From Ciona savignyi (lineage: Eukaryota > Chordata > Ascidiacea > Phlebobranchia > Cionidae): DNA of 64,000 nucleotides. The position numbers and the translations under genes were made by a program. Below the pieces are notes generated by a model. The model searched no databases. It was not told the DNA's origin and saw only the letters and a list, made by a program, of their open reading frames with translations. Shown one piece after another: positions 47,801 through 58,300 of the stretch; position 1 is the first letter of the stretch; the number at the start of each line of letters is the position of its first letter. Location: assembly GCA_000149265.1 (NCBI GenBank), contig CH001698.1, forward strand, positions 615,152 to 679,151. Direction: 5' to 3'.

Positions 47801-50800
47801 GAACCGGCAAGTTTTCAATTTAACGTTGTTATAATTACATAGCTACACTTTCCCAAAAACGCTATTTTTGTTTGTATACCACCTGTCCGACTTGTATAAA
47901 ACTAATAACCCACTATTTGTGTTTTAACCTTGTTAAACGAAATGTAGGGTATGTCTGAGTCGCGAAAACTCACTCTGTCATGTTTTGGAACTATACCGAA
48001 CATTCGGACTCACCATCGAAATATAATGATACATATGATCTCCAACCCAATGATATTTATACACATTTATTTAACTGCAGCGTACTTATTCGTCAATTCA
48101 TGCTAAATATGTAAAATGAAAGCGTAACATGCGTATAAGTTCCATTGATAGCATGTGAAACGCGCAGTTGATAATGATGCAAATATAAAACATTGAGAAA
48201 TGGACGTATTAACGATCCCATCACGGGTTTGAAACTTGACCTGACAAAAAACAAATACGTCTTCCAAAAAGAAACACGTCATTTTCTTTAAACTACAAAT
48301 ACAACAATGCGTGATTCAAAATACATGTATGCATTCCTTGTGCAGTTTTCTTTCTACGTCACATATTCCGGTGATTATTTTCTTGAACGTAAATTATATA
48401 TATGGACTATCGTCCCCACTTTTTTGTGATGTCAAATATTTCTATCATTTTTGTTACGTCATTGATTTATTTAAAAAAAATAATGGAATTTTATAATATT
48501 AACAAAACGAGCTTCTTGATCCAATGCTGTTGTATAGTGGAAATAATACCAGCCATTGTCGTGTTACCCCTATATCACTGTCAGATTGGAAAGTTTGCTG
48601 AAGATGCGCTACCAACGCTCGCTGTGCCAGCCTGGTGAAAGTGTCGGACTGCTTGCCGCACAAAGCATAGGAGAGCCATCCACGCAGATGACGCTTAACA
48701 CCTTCCACTTCGCTGGTCGTGGGGAAATGAACGTGACTCTCGGTATTCCAAGGTATAAAATTTTTTTTCATATTTTGGATAAAACTAATAGGTGTTTTGT
48801 GTTTCTGATTAGTTATTAAATTTTTGGGCCATACCAATCGAAAACTGTTCAAACACCTGACTAAACCCCTTTACCTTTTTAACGGTTTTTAGAATAAAAT
48901 AATTTGAATGTTTGTGTAATACAAATCTTGTTAGATAACATGAGTTCGGTGTGAATTTTCACATTTTAAACACGGCAAAATACAACACTTAGTTCTTCTA
49001 TATTTTAAACCTCGTCTAGGTTGCGTGAGATCCTAATGGTCGCTAGCAAGCAGATCAAAACACCCCAAATCACTGTACCGGTGAAAGAAGGGCGGCAAAA
49101 GAGAGCCAAGCGACTGTGCAAAGAACTGACAAAAGTTTTGCTTTCCCAGGTACATAATTAAAGAAAATATAGATTATTTGCTAAAAAAGCAAGAAAAGGT
49201 TGGGTGTACTTAACATTTTTATTTTCAGGTTTTGCACAAATTTACCGTCGACGAAAGACTGGTGGTCGGTAGCGGCGATATAGGTGACCGCTACCGCCGC
49301 TGCGTGGTCACCATACAACTTTTGCCGGAGCGGCAGTTCGGCAAGGAAATGGCCATGTCACGTGACACCGTGTTACGTCATATCGAGAAAAAGTAAGCCG
49401 AATATGTTTTGTTTTTTTTTTAAACCGTGAGCTACCGCATTCCGCCATAAATGATAGTTGAAAACTTTTTATATGTTCAAAAGTGCGGTAATTGGTGTCA
49501 CTTCGTAATAATTGTTGATACGAGCTACTCAATAAATAGTGCTTATAAAAAATAAAGGATAAATAAATTAAGGATTCTTTTGTATCTATGTTCGTGTATT
49601 GTTGTGAACGTAATCGTAATATTTGGTTTGCTTGACTGTATTGCCCATCGTTGCTTAAACGTGCGAATGTTGGCTCAAAGCATGAGTAATTCCGGATTCC
49701 GCATCACACGGTACGCATTCCGTAGCTTCTTCCGCGCTTTGCTCTTCGCTATCACGAAGCAACTTAAGAAACGTGAAAGCGAGGTGCTGCAGATTGACCA
49801 GAGGGTGGCGCGAGAGACCGTCCGCCGTGCGAAAAACGCCGACGGGGAGGACGCGTCACGTGACGCAGAAACTTTCGTCGATGACACATTGGAAGAATTG
49901 GTGAGAAAATTTTGTTTATTTATTTTGGTAAGACTTTATCAATTCCTAACATCATTTGAACTGCATCAGGCATGTCTTGTTTTAATTTTGGTAGGTGTCA
50001 GGAAAAATCCATTGCGATAAATTCTTTAACTATACCGCATTAATAGTGATTAGTGCAAAAAATAAAACAAAAACGAATTTCAGCCCGATTCGAAGGAGGC
50101 GGAGAAAAACGCAGATGACGATGACGTAGACGAGGAAGCGGGATTTGATGACGGAGATGCAGCGGCGGAGGGACAGCGGAGGAAGAAGAGAGAGGAAGTG
50201 GATTACGAGGAACAGGATGGTGGGTGCTTCTTGTGCGAAACTTGTTATTTGTATTCTCAACTGTGTCCATCAGGAGAATATGATGTGACTTGTTACAGCG
50301 TTTAAAATGGTCAACAATATATAGTTGCTCTGCACTGCACTAACGGAAGATCGTTTATTAATTTAAAAATTTCAAATGTTAGTGTAGTTTGCAGCCATAC
50401 ACTTTTTTCGGCAACTCATATTTTCCCTTGCCGTGCTTTTAACCCGTAACCCTTGGATTTGTATTATTGCATCCGCAGATGAACTTCCGGACGAAAACGA
50501 TAATTCGACGATGATTGAACCAGACGAGGACTCACGTGACTCGGCGCCACCAATGATGGAGGAGCAAGATACGGAAGGTAGCATCACATTTTCGTGTTAA
50601 ATATCATGTTTCCCCTCATCCTGGTGTTCTGTGTTTCTGTTTGCTCATGTGACTATGTTATGAGCTTTAAAAGCATTGTATCCATGTGTTTGTCTCTTCG
50701 TGTGTAAATGTCAACAGCGGTCAAAGGCCGACCGTGGCTGCGAATAAATTGCTAACCAGGAGAAAAACAGTGAAAACGCATTTATTTCTGTATTTAGTAA

Positions 50801-53132
50801 ATACTTCATTTGATAATACATCGTTAGCGTTGCAACGGACACATGTTTGTACTACAAGTCTGTTATGATATCACAAATGTGCCTGTCACAATTAAAAAAA
50901 TTAGCTAACGTACGTCTGAATTTACAATAATATTTTCCTAATAAATTTGACATTACGTTTGCTAAAACTACCACACGACGCAGTGAATCACTGAAGTTTT
51001 ACATTTATGAGGAAAAACAGCATTTGTGCATAAACCTTCCACAATATACATGGGAACATGACTTTTGATCCACCGCGTCTCGTTTGTGTATATATGGATT
51101 GATATTACCACTTTCGTATTACCACATCATCGATCTTGTTTATGTATGGATGTTCCCTTTTTCTTCAAATTTTAGATTATTTTGTCAAGGCAGTCTAGTC
51201 CATAATACCAAACAATCTCGTTTTTTCACAGATGAACAAGCCACGCACGAAATCGACGAAGCGGCGGTCTCATTTCGAATAAGAGCTGTCAAAAATCTCG
51301 GCCACGGGAATATATCAATTGAAGATTACGAATTCGATGCAGCTTCTAGCGGATGGTGCAGGGTTGGTAATAAATATTGCATTGCAAAATGATTGCCCCT
51401 TAGTGTTAATTAAGTGTTTTGTGTGGTCATGTAACCAGAGTTGTTATGAAAGCTATAACAGTAAAGGAGGTTTATTTCGTTATTTTTTCCCGGACTATGT
51501 TCTGACGCTCGCTTTCCCACGTGCTACCTCTCGATCGGGTTCACATACCAAGCTTTCGACCATCTAAATTATAAACAAAACTTTTGTACATACGATTTCA
51601 CCCGCATATCCGACCCAATTCGTAAATATCCAACTCTATATAAAAAAAACAGGTGACCTTTCTCATGCCTCTGACGTCAGTGCACGTTGACGTCGTTTCG
51701 TTGGTACGCAGCGAAGCATGTCAGAGCGCTGTCCGTCAAGTCCCGGGGATCTCCCGCTGCATACTGGTCCCGGTGCAAGGGCAAGCGTGTGTGGACGCTG
51801 GGGCAGTGAACCTTGTCACAGAAGGAATCAACTTCTACAAGATTTTTGAAAATGAAGATGTGAGTTTTGTTCACCTCATTCGCAGTGTGTATCAGCTAAA
51901 GGGTGACGCGTGCAGCCGACATTTTAAGTCTTCCCCGCACCGAGTTATGTAGTGGGTTAAACTCGAAATGTGTAGCAATCCAGCACGTTCTGCATTCCGG
52001 TAACACAAGTGCGATGATTACCCGTGTTATAACGCCCCTGCTGTTTTCCATTCCCGGAGAAGAGCGTATCAGATTTTTCAACAGAACATTGTTTGCCGTA
52101 TGCGGTTAACAACTCCTGATTTTTAAGAATGATGTGGTTATATTACAATACAACTTAACATGTTTTTTTACGTTTTAAGAGTTTGGACGTGAATCGATTG
52201 TATTCGAACTGCGTACATTCGGTGGCGCAGATATACGGTGTGGAGGCTGCTAGAAGAGTGGTAGTGAAGGAAATAGCCAACGTTTTCGCAGTATACGGTA
52301 AGTGAACCTTACTTTACTGGTTCAATGAAAACTAAGATACATTGACAAAATGTCGCAATGTGTGTTGATCACCTCGTACTAAAATATGTACCGAAGCTAT
52401 TACAGCGTTGTACATGTGATATTTTAAGTAAAGATTGTTTTTGTATTGTAATGAAAATACACCATGTTCAGATCCGTTCAAAGTTGTTTTACTCTCACTA
52501 TTACTTTGCCAGGTATTGAGGTGGACTCCCGGCATTTGAGTTTGATAGGCGACTATATGTGTTACGAAGGCGTGTACAAACCGTTTAACCGGCTTGCCAT
52601 CGCATCTTGCGTGTCGCCTCTGCAGCAGATGAGTTTTGAGACGACGATGAAGTTTTTAAACAGTGCTGCTTTGCACGGTAAGTTAAGTTGATCAAGTTTT
52701 AAATATTATAATACGCCGCCATGTTATAAAAATTATTATGCTGCGCCATGTTATAAATATGATTGTTTGGTTTTATTATTACCTTTCAAAGGTTTTAGTT
52801 TGATACGCTAATTCATTGGATTCAGGTGATATTTGCAAAGTGTAATTGCCAAAGGCACAACTGACAAAGCCGAGGGCAAGTTTCGACCGCACAGCTGTTA
52901 GAAAGTGAATAAATGTTATAATCCGCTTATCTTACCTAGTAACAATGTTGGCTACATGAAAGGCACTGATAAATGATCTGTATTGTTTATTTAGGAGATT
53001 AATTTTGTATCATGCATTGCAGGTTCTCTCGACCGACTGCAGTCACCGTCTGCCCGTATCGTTGCGGGCCAGGTCGTCAAGGGCGGTACAGGCAACTTCT
53101 CCTTACTCTATCCAATGACAAAGGCGGCTTAA
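32890..53132 (+). CDS. POLR1A: RNA polymerase I largest subunit, 35 exons
   Basis: Exons, all joining in phase: 32890-33174, 33358-33507, 33729-33864, 34292-34406, 35173-35249, 35433-35561, 35701-35770, 36241-36307, 36715-36843, 37196-37382, 37588-37778, 38295-38462, 39166-39307, 40108-40274, 40738-40858, 41049-41204, 41652-41835, 42074-42202, 42447-42641, 42728-42890, 45748-45855, 46256-46421, 47061-47252, 47583-47806, 48585-48752, 49020-49149, 49229-49392, 49681-49900, 50084-50219, 50479-50577, 51232-51362, 51653-51859, 52180-52297, 52513-52677, 53023-53132. About 1765 residues (human 1720). It forms the catalytic clamp and active site of Pol I, which makes rRNA in the nucleolus. Seen: N-terminal zinc clamp (CSTCGKG...CTGHMGH), [22 protein letters not shown], the Mg-binding [13 protein letters not shown] (across exons 13/14), bridge helix and trigger loop ([36 protein letters not shown]), an acidic insert (exons 28-30), and a C-terminus ending [12 protein letters not shown]. 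Exon 14 has one extra base near 40134. Intron 24 is GC-AG. The start of exon 28 is the least sure. Confidence 0.96.
40131..40137 (+). other. POLR1A: One-base frameshift in POLR1A exon 14
   Basis: The codons for NAHFP run into CCCTCAAACTGAG. The family needs HFPQTELxRxEAY, which is read only if one base is skipped. Exon 14 is 167 nt where the flanking phases require 166. Everything downstream is conserved, so this is most likely a sequence or assembly error, or a rare allele. Confidence 0.85.
42936..43005 (-). ncRNA. miRNA-like hairpin 1 (family A)
   Basis: Conserved arm 42975-42996 pairs with about 42948-42968 around a loop of about 7 nt. GTCC/GGAC close the lower stem. Confidence 0.8.
43040..43126 (-). 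ncRNA. miRNA-like hairpin 2 (family B)
   Basis: Conserved arm 43089-43108 pairs with 43060-43079 (AACAGGCT against AGCCTGTT); loop about 8 nt. Confidence 0.8.
43152..43220 (-). ncRNA. miRNA-like hairpin 3 (family A)
   Basis: Conserved arm 43194-43215 pairs with about 43164-43185. Arm starts AGGAACAU on the minus strand. Confidence 0.75.
43253..43327 (-). ncRNA. miRNA-like hairpin 4 (family C)
   Basis: Conserved arm 43296-43318 pairs with about 43263-43288, with one bulge. The lower stem CCATTTGAA matches TTTCAATTGG. Confidence 0.75.
43380..43454 (-). ncRNA. miRNA-like hairpin 5 (family B)
   Basis: Conserved arm 43422-43441; partner about 43393-43412. The lower stem TCGTCTACG pairs with CGTGGACGA, the longest clean base stem. 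Confidence 0.8.
43481..43560 (-). ncRNA. miRNA-like hairpin 6 (family C)
   Basis: Conserved arm 43526-43547; partner about 43495-43517. Short loop near 43518-43524. Confidence 0.75.
43631..43702 (-). ncRNA. miRNA-like hairpin 7 (family A)
   Basis: Conserved arm 43670-43691; partner about 43642-43664. Arm starts UGGAACAU on the minus strand. Confidence 0.8.
43726..43806 (-). ncRNA. miRNA-like hairpin 8 (family B)
   Basis: Conserved arm 43774-43793; partner about 43738-43760. CAATAT near the base pairs with ATACATTG. Loop about 13 nt. Confidence 0.8.
43846..43912 (-). ncRNA. miRNA-like hairpin 9 (family A)
   Basis: Conserved arm 43883-43904; partner about 43855-43876; loop about 6 nt. Confidence 0.8.
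43945..44012 (-). ncRNA. miRNA-like hairpin 10 (family C)
   Basis: Conserved arm 43982-44003; partner about 43953-43975. AGCGTT at the base pairs with GAACGCT. Confidence 0.75.
44069..44129 (-). ncRNA. miRNA-like hairpin 11 (family A)
   Basis: Conserved arm 44103-44124; partner about 44078-44098. Very short loop. Confidence 0.7.
44161..44239 (-). ncRNA. miRNA-like hairpin 12 (family C)
   Basis: Conserved arm 44205-44227; partner about 44175-44198; loop about 5 nt. Confidence 0.75.
44264..44337 (-). ncRNA. miRNA-like hairpin 13 (family B)
   Basis: Conserved arm 44304-44325; partner about 44276-44297. The lower stem GGCTGC pairs with GGCAGTC. Confidence 0.8.
44370..44448 (-). ncRNA. miRNA-like hairpin 14 (family B)
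   Basis: Conserved arm 44413-44435; partner about 44383-44404. GTGCAA at the base pairs with TTGCAC. Confidence 0.82.
44487..44557 (-). ncRNA. miRNA-like hairpin 15 (family B)
   Basis: Conserved arm 44526-44548, almost the same as in hairpin 14; partner about 44497-44518. Confidence 0.8.
44588..44656 (-). ncRNA. miRNA-like hairpin 16 (family A, variant)
   Basis: Conserved arm 44625-44646, with a changed start (CATCCCTTACC on plus); partner about 44600-44619. Confidence 0.72.
44692..44770 (-). ncRNA. miRNA-like hairpin 17 (family C)
   Basis: Conserved arm 44736-44757; partner about 44705-44729. Lower stem weaker than in the others. Confidence 0.68.
44797..44877 (-). ncRNA. miRNA-like hairpin 18 (family B)
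   Basis: Conserved arm 44844-44864; partner about 44809-44831. GTTTAACGCAG at the base pairs with CTGCGATAAAC. Loop about 13 nt. Confidence 0.8.
44937..45015 (-). ncRNA. miRNA-like hairpin 19 (family A)
   Basis: Conserved arm 44981-45002; partner about 44951-44972. CTAAAATC in the lower stem pairs with GATTTTA. Confidence 0.78.
45043..45113 (-). ncRNA. miRNA-like hairpin 20 (family A)
   Basis: Conserved arm 45082-45103; partner about 45052-45072; loop about 9 nt. Confidence 0.78.
45141..45220 (-). ncRNA. miRNA-like hairpin 21 (family A)
   Basis: Conserved arm 45185-45206; partner about 45157-45178. ATAATCCAGTC in the lower stem pairs with GACTAGATTACT. Last unit at the right end, hence first in transcription if the cluster is antisense. 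Confidence 0.8.
45221..45747. other. Remainder of POLR1A intron 20, right of the hairpin cluster
   Basis: About 0.5 kb with no hairpin of the cluster type. If the cluster is transcribed from the minus strand, its promoter may lie here. No clear TATA box was recognised. Confidence 0.4.
47807..48584 (+). other. POLR1A: GC-AG intron (POLR1A intron 24)
   Basis: Exon 24 ends AACCG and the intron begins GCAAGT, the usual GC-type donor. Exon 25 begins one base before TTGGAAAGTTTGCTG. Only this donor keeps the frame into [15 protein letters not shown]; the nearby GT (CAA|GTTTTC) would shift it. Confidence 0.8.
51960..52070 (+). repeat. SINE 3'-part fragment in POLR1A intron 32
   Basis: GCATTCCGGTAACACAAGTG, GATGATTACCCGTG and CCATTCCCGG resemble the tail half of the SINE at 29574. 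Confidence 0.55.
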
Positions 53133-55388
53133 CAGGAATACTTTTCGAATTCACGAACCACAAAGCTGAAAATTTCAATACACTTCGTTTTTCTCCAACA
53201 ATCATGTCTTTTACGTTTATCGCTAGCTACTTTCTACAGTGCCATTTTTGGTTCTTTGTTGTGTGTTCATTTCGCCGGAAATACAAAAAATGATAAATAT
53301 GGGGTTTTGATTCGACAAAAATACTTCAGCATTTAGATTTCATTAAAGTATTCGAAAACGGAACTTCAATAGTCATTTGTTGCTTGTTCAATGAGGTCTG
53401 GAAGCCTTTAAAGTGGAAAACGAACGTAGTTGGGTAGATCTAAAGTTAAATGATCTAAAACGGAACTAGTCCTACTTTTATTTAAATTTAGAAATAAAAT
53501 GCGTTAAACATATTTTAACAAATCAAACTATATAACTAGTGGCATTTTATTGTAGTTTTTTTAGTTGTGTTAAAATATTAATACATTTTCCCCCCATCAG
53601 TAATAAACTTGACAACAAACGAACCGTTATGAAAATGTAAAATTACGTCATTGTATGTAGCAGCTGATTTTTCTGTTCAGTCGTTCGATGGCGTTTGACC
53701 TATGCGGGTATTTCTACTACAAGATAAGTTTAAATTTTAGCGGCAATGCTATATTTTTTCGGTATTATTTATTATTATTAATTCATCACTGCTTTAATGT
53801 CCATACAGGGTATGTTGGCTATATTGTTATCGTGGTAGTCTTGATTTTTATAGCATTTCAAGTAGACTGCTTTTAGTGACTTATAAAAGACAAGCTGAGT
53901 GAAATAACATGAAAAATGAAAGGAATAATTAAAAAATATTCGTTATATGGTGATTTACCTGTGTTATTGTGTAGTTTAATCTCATATTTATTCATCTAGT
54001 GTTTTTGCTTGACCACGCCCTAATTGCTTAAACTCTAAATTTGCACAGTTATCGGCGATTTTTGAAAAATTTTAACTGTAAAACACATTTGCCAGTCTGA
54101 AACAAGCCTTTCAATGTTTTTGTTTTGTACTTTTATACATTTTAGTTTTTTACCTTTTCTATAGTTTACCCAGCAACAATAAAGGACAAAAAACTCCCAT
54201 TTAAAGCAGTATCCATTGAAAGTATAGCATATTTTAACAGCATGTGCTACTGTGTTTACAATTTTTGTTTACATTTTTGAATAATTGTATTTAGAAGCAA
54301 ATACACTTTTTTATTTCTAACCCATACAGAAAGTATCAGTGCTATGATTGGATAAAGGGAATGCTATGTAAGCTATACGTTCTTATTCAGATTACTAATA
54401 TTTTAAGATCTCAATTTGTGTTGATGTAATTTCTAATGGATACTTTATCTAAATAAATATAGTATATAGGGCATAATATATTTGATTCTTTTTCTGTGAT
54501 GAGGTGTTATAGTTAACGCAAGCATGTATGAGTTTAGATCAATTTCACAGAAAATTGGTAGCCCTTGTTGAGTCATTATTTGCAACAACAGTTGTTTATA
54601 ATGTACATACTGGCACATGCGATGCTTGATCTAAGCTGTTGTGTTTGCACTTACACAGTTCTAGTTTTAAAACCGAAAGTCACAAATTAAGAAAATTCAC
54701 TCAGTGCCTCAATGTTATTTACCGGTTGTAGGATATTTCAGCTTTCATTACTTATTGAGAAGAAGATATGTACAATTAGTAGTTTTACTCTGGAAAAGAG
54801 AACAAATTGGTGAATGTTTAGCTTCATTTACTATAAAATAGAAGATGCATTTTAACAATTATAAAGTACTGCACACAAAAGAATGAGTTTAGTGATCTGT
54901 AAATTGCCTCTTCATCTTCACTCGGGTGTACTGCTGTTTAGGTTTTTATACCGGTACCTTAAAAAAGGAACTCGCACCATGTTAATGTAAAAGAATACAT
55001 TTATACTTTTATGGGAAAATATATGTAACATGCATAGTCTACACATATTTTTAACCAAATAGTTTAAATTTAAAACTTGAGATTTTTTATAGAAAATTAG
55101 TGTTCATTCAGTTTATCTCTTAATGGAAACAGCCTGCAGCCTGCTACCAGTTTTATATATATAGAATGCTCGGCAATTTAAAAGCAATGCTATGTAGTGG
55201 TGACAATAAGTTAAAAAATATACAAATATAAAAGTCGATAGTAGTTGAATACAAAACAGTAAATAGTCTATTTCTTTCAGATTCATCCACATAAATAGGT
55301 TAGAAGATCTGTACTGCATTATATTATATGTAGGAAATTCTAACAAATGCCATCGGAGCCTTTAAAACACAGATCGCCTAAATCGCAA
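53133..55388. other. Spacer between POLR1A and the CHD-like gene
   Basis: AT-rich, 2.2 kb, with the 3' end of POLR1A and the promoter side of the next gene. A TTTCTTTCAG acceptor at about 55280 may serve a 5' UTR exon of the CHD-like gene. No other coding exon was seen. Confidence 0.45.
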
Positions 55389-58300
55389 ATGTCAGATGAA
55401 ACTTCTTCTTCAAGGTAAACTGAATGCATTGTTTTACAAAACAATCACCTGTGTACCACGCGAAAGTTCGTTTAAGGAAAATGATGTTTTGTTGGTAATG
55501 ACATTTTGAGCTTAAAGGGATGTTTCGGAATAAGCCAACTTTAAATATTTTGAAAAACTTACAAGTTTTTTTAAAGTGGGTGCACAAGTCATTACCAGGT
55601 TTTAAATATTTTGCATATATTTGGCTGTATTCGGGTGTATATTTCAAGAGGTGTGCCGAATCTGTATGTTTGTTGATTGGATTTCTATGTACACTTATAT
55701 TGAGGGCAGTGCATTATTTAAAATACTTAAATAATAATATATAAACTACATAAGATATTTATTTCTAATAAACCAGTCTGCACTATGCGCTAAAGCAATT
55801 CCTGTTACACTTCACAGCTCTGAAGCGTCAGAGGACGAAGATAGTACGGAAGAAGAATCAAGTGCTGGAGAAACAGCAGAGGTTGGTTTTATGTTGAAGT
55901 TTAGTCTTTGTACCTTTACAATGTACAATATTTACCTATGTTTCAAAATATTATCCTTTTTTAGATACGTATGTACTGCCACAAAATATAAAACTCAGTA
56001 TGTAGCTGTGTATTAAAATTTTATAATTTTTTAAAGCATCATCGTTTTTCATTTTATTTATAATGTTGTATTGTTATACCTGGTAGCTTTGATAGGTAAG
56101 ATAATTTACTACACACATAGATATGTATTACTTGTACAATATAACAATCTGTAAATGTTTGAAAATAGGCTCAGCAGTCTGCATCTGCATCTGGAAACAA
56201 CTACCTACATCACCCGTGGTTGTTAGAGAACAGGGAAGATGGGACTGTGGATCAAAACTCAATGAATCGGAGAGTTTCTGCAGATTCCTATGCACCTGGA
56301 AACACATCACTAAATTCACATGTAAGAACATGGGATAAAGTAAAAAGTGTACGAGAAAAAAATTTAAAGGTTATTACAGTTTGTTTGATAGCCTACACAT
56401 AGAATATGGGCTTTAAGATCTCTCAACTGGATATGTCAACACATAAAGACACAGTTACATAAAGACACATAAAGACACTCGTTCAGCTTTCTTAACTAGT
56501 GAGAAATTCCTCACCAGGGAGGAATTTGGGCATTTTACCAAGTCTTATATAACACTAGGACCATTTTTTGAAATTTTTGATTGGTGACATTTGTAATTAT
56601 TACGTAGTCCTACTTTCAGATCTAAATGCCTATATGCGTTACACTGAAGTGGTTTAGCAGATATTATGCAGTTCATATAAATGCATCTCTGATTATGTGC
56701 ATTCCTTAATTCGTCTAGTGGTTACTTGAATTGTGGGTACTTTTATACAGTAGGCTAGGGGAGGAAAAAGATTCAAAATTGGCCAAGGGAGGTATGCAAC
56801 AAAAAGGTTGAGAACTACTGCTCTAGTTAATAGATATAGTGTCATAAATGTTATCTTAATGTCATGGTAAGAATGCAGATTATGTTGTCAACAAACAACT
56901 TTTCTCTGACCCATGTGACATCACATTGCCGTACAATACATTATAACAGAAAATGCATATTGCCCACTTACAAAACCGATGATAAACAGGAATTTTAAAG
57001 GGTTAAAAGTTTTTTTTTTTAATAACAATTAAAATATATATATATTGCCATGACCAGGCGAGCCAAATGTTTCCAAAAAATTGTCGAAGGTTATAACACT
57101 TGCTCTCCCAGCCACTCGGCAAGTACCTTTTAATAAAAAGACTAGCTGCTTTCTCTTATATGCTAATCGTAGCAGCAGAAAGACGCACGAATTATTAAAA
57201 GAATCAGAAAACCTCTTTTCATAACTACCGTGACCAGTGACCACAATACGGAAGAAAGAACACCATATTTTTATCAAACCGCGGTTCGTGCAGTAGGCTA
57301 TAACATAAAGGTAGAACCCTAAATGTTTTTTACCAGACAACGAATCGAACAGGCAACCTAATACATATCTCACTTTTTAAGAATTTCTAATAGTAAAAAC
57401 TAGTACAGGTGTTATTCTTAATTCTATTTAAATTACTGTAAGAAATACTTTTCTTTGATAATCGTAAAATGCTGCATGACTTAACAGATTTTTCATATCA
57501 ATATGTTTAACACATAAATCTATTCATATCTAACCAATAGTTCTCCATTATTTAGTTGAAACTTAAAAGATCCTTAAAACTCCAGCCAAAATATATTGCT
57601 TAAAGGATATATTGAAATAAGGTTGCAAAATCTTTCTCTGCCCTAATATTGGCAAACCACAATCTGTATTTAGTAAGTAATTAGGAATTATAGCGGCCAG
57701 TAGACATAAGCAGCTTTATAAGTCCTTGTCTGTATTTTAAAGTGCATTTGACGGTTCATTTTTAAGGTGTTTTAAGTCTATATTATCATTTTCAGTTACT
57801 CATATTACTAATACCTAGTCTTTGTCACATATTCTCGTATGAGCATTAGAACTGAATATTAGTCTTTTTTGCTATATTCACAATACAGATGTAGTATTTT
57901 AAATATAAATATTAATTTCATGGTTATTATTACTTTATTATGGGTCATTCCATTATAATTGAGCAAAAAAAAATTGAAAAGTACATCGTACCTCTCAGAT
58001 TTTGTTAAGATTTTCAGACAATGTACCTACACCTAGAAAAATGATTAGGACAAAATTTGAGGTCGCAACTCCTAGCGGTTCAAAAGTTACGGCAGGATGA
58101 AAAACCGGCCACACGAGGGCTTATTGTTGGTGAGCACGCCTACTTACAACTTTTAATTGTCAATATCTCAAAAAGTAAACTATGTGTAAAGCTGAAAATT
58201 TGTATTAAGGTATTTAAAGGTATGAAGAAGCTGAATTTCACATCCAATTTATCTTTAGGGCATTATAAAATAGTTAAAATCAGGTTTTAAAATTATTTCG

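Noticed and set aside
57029-57373. 114-codon minus-strand frame in the CHD intron
   Set aside because: No recognisable domain, and it ends in simple AT sequence.
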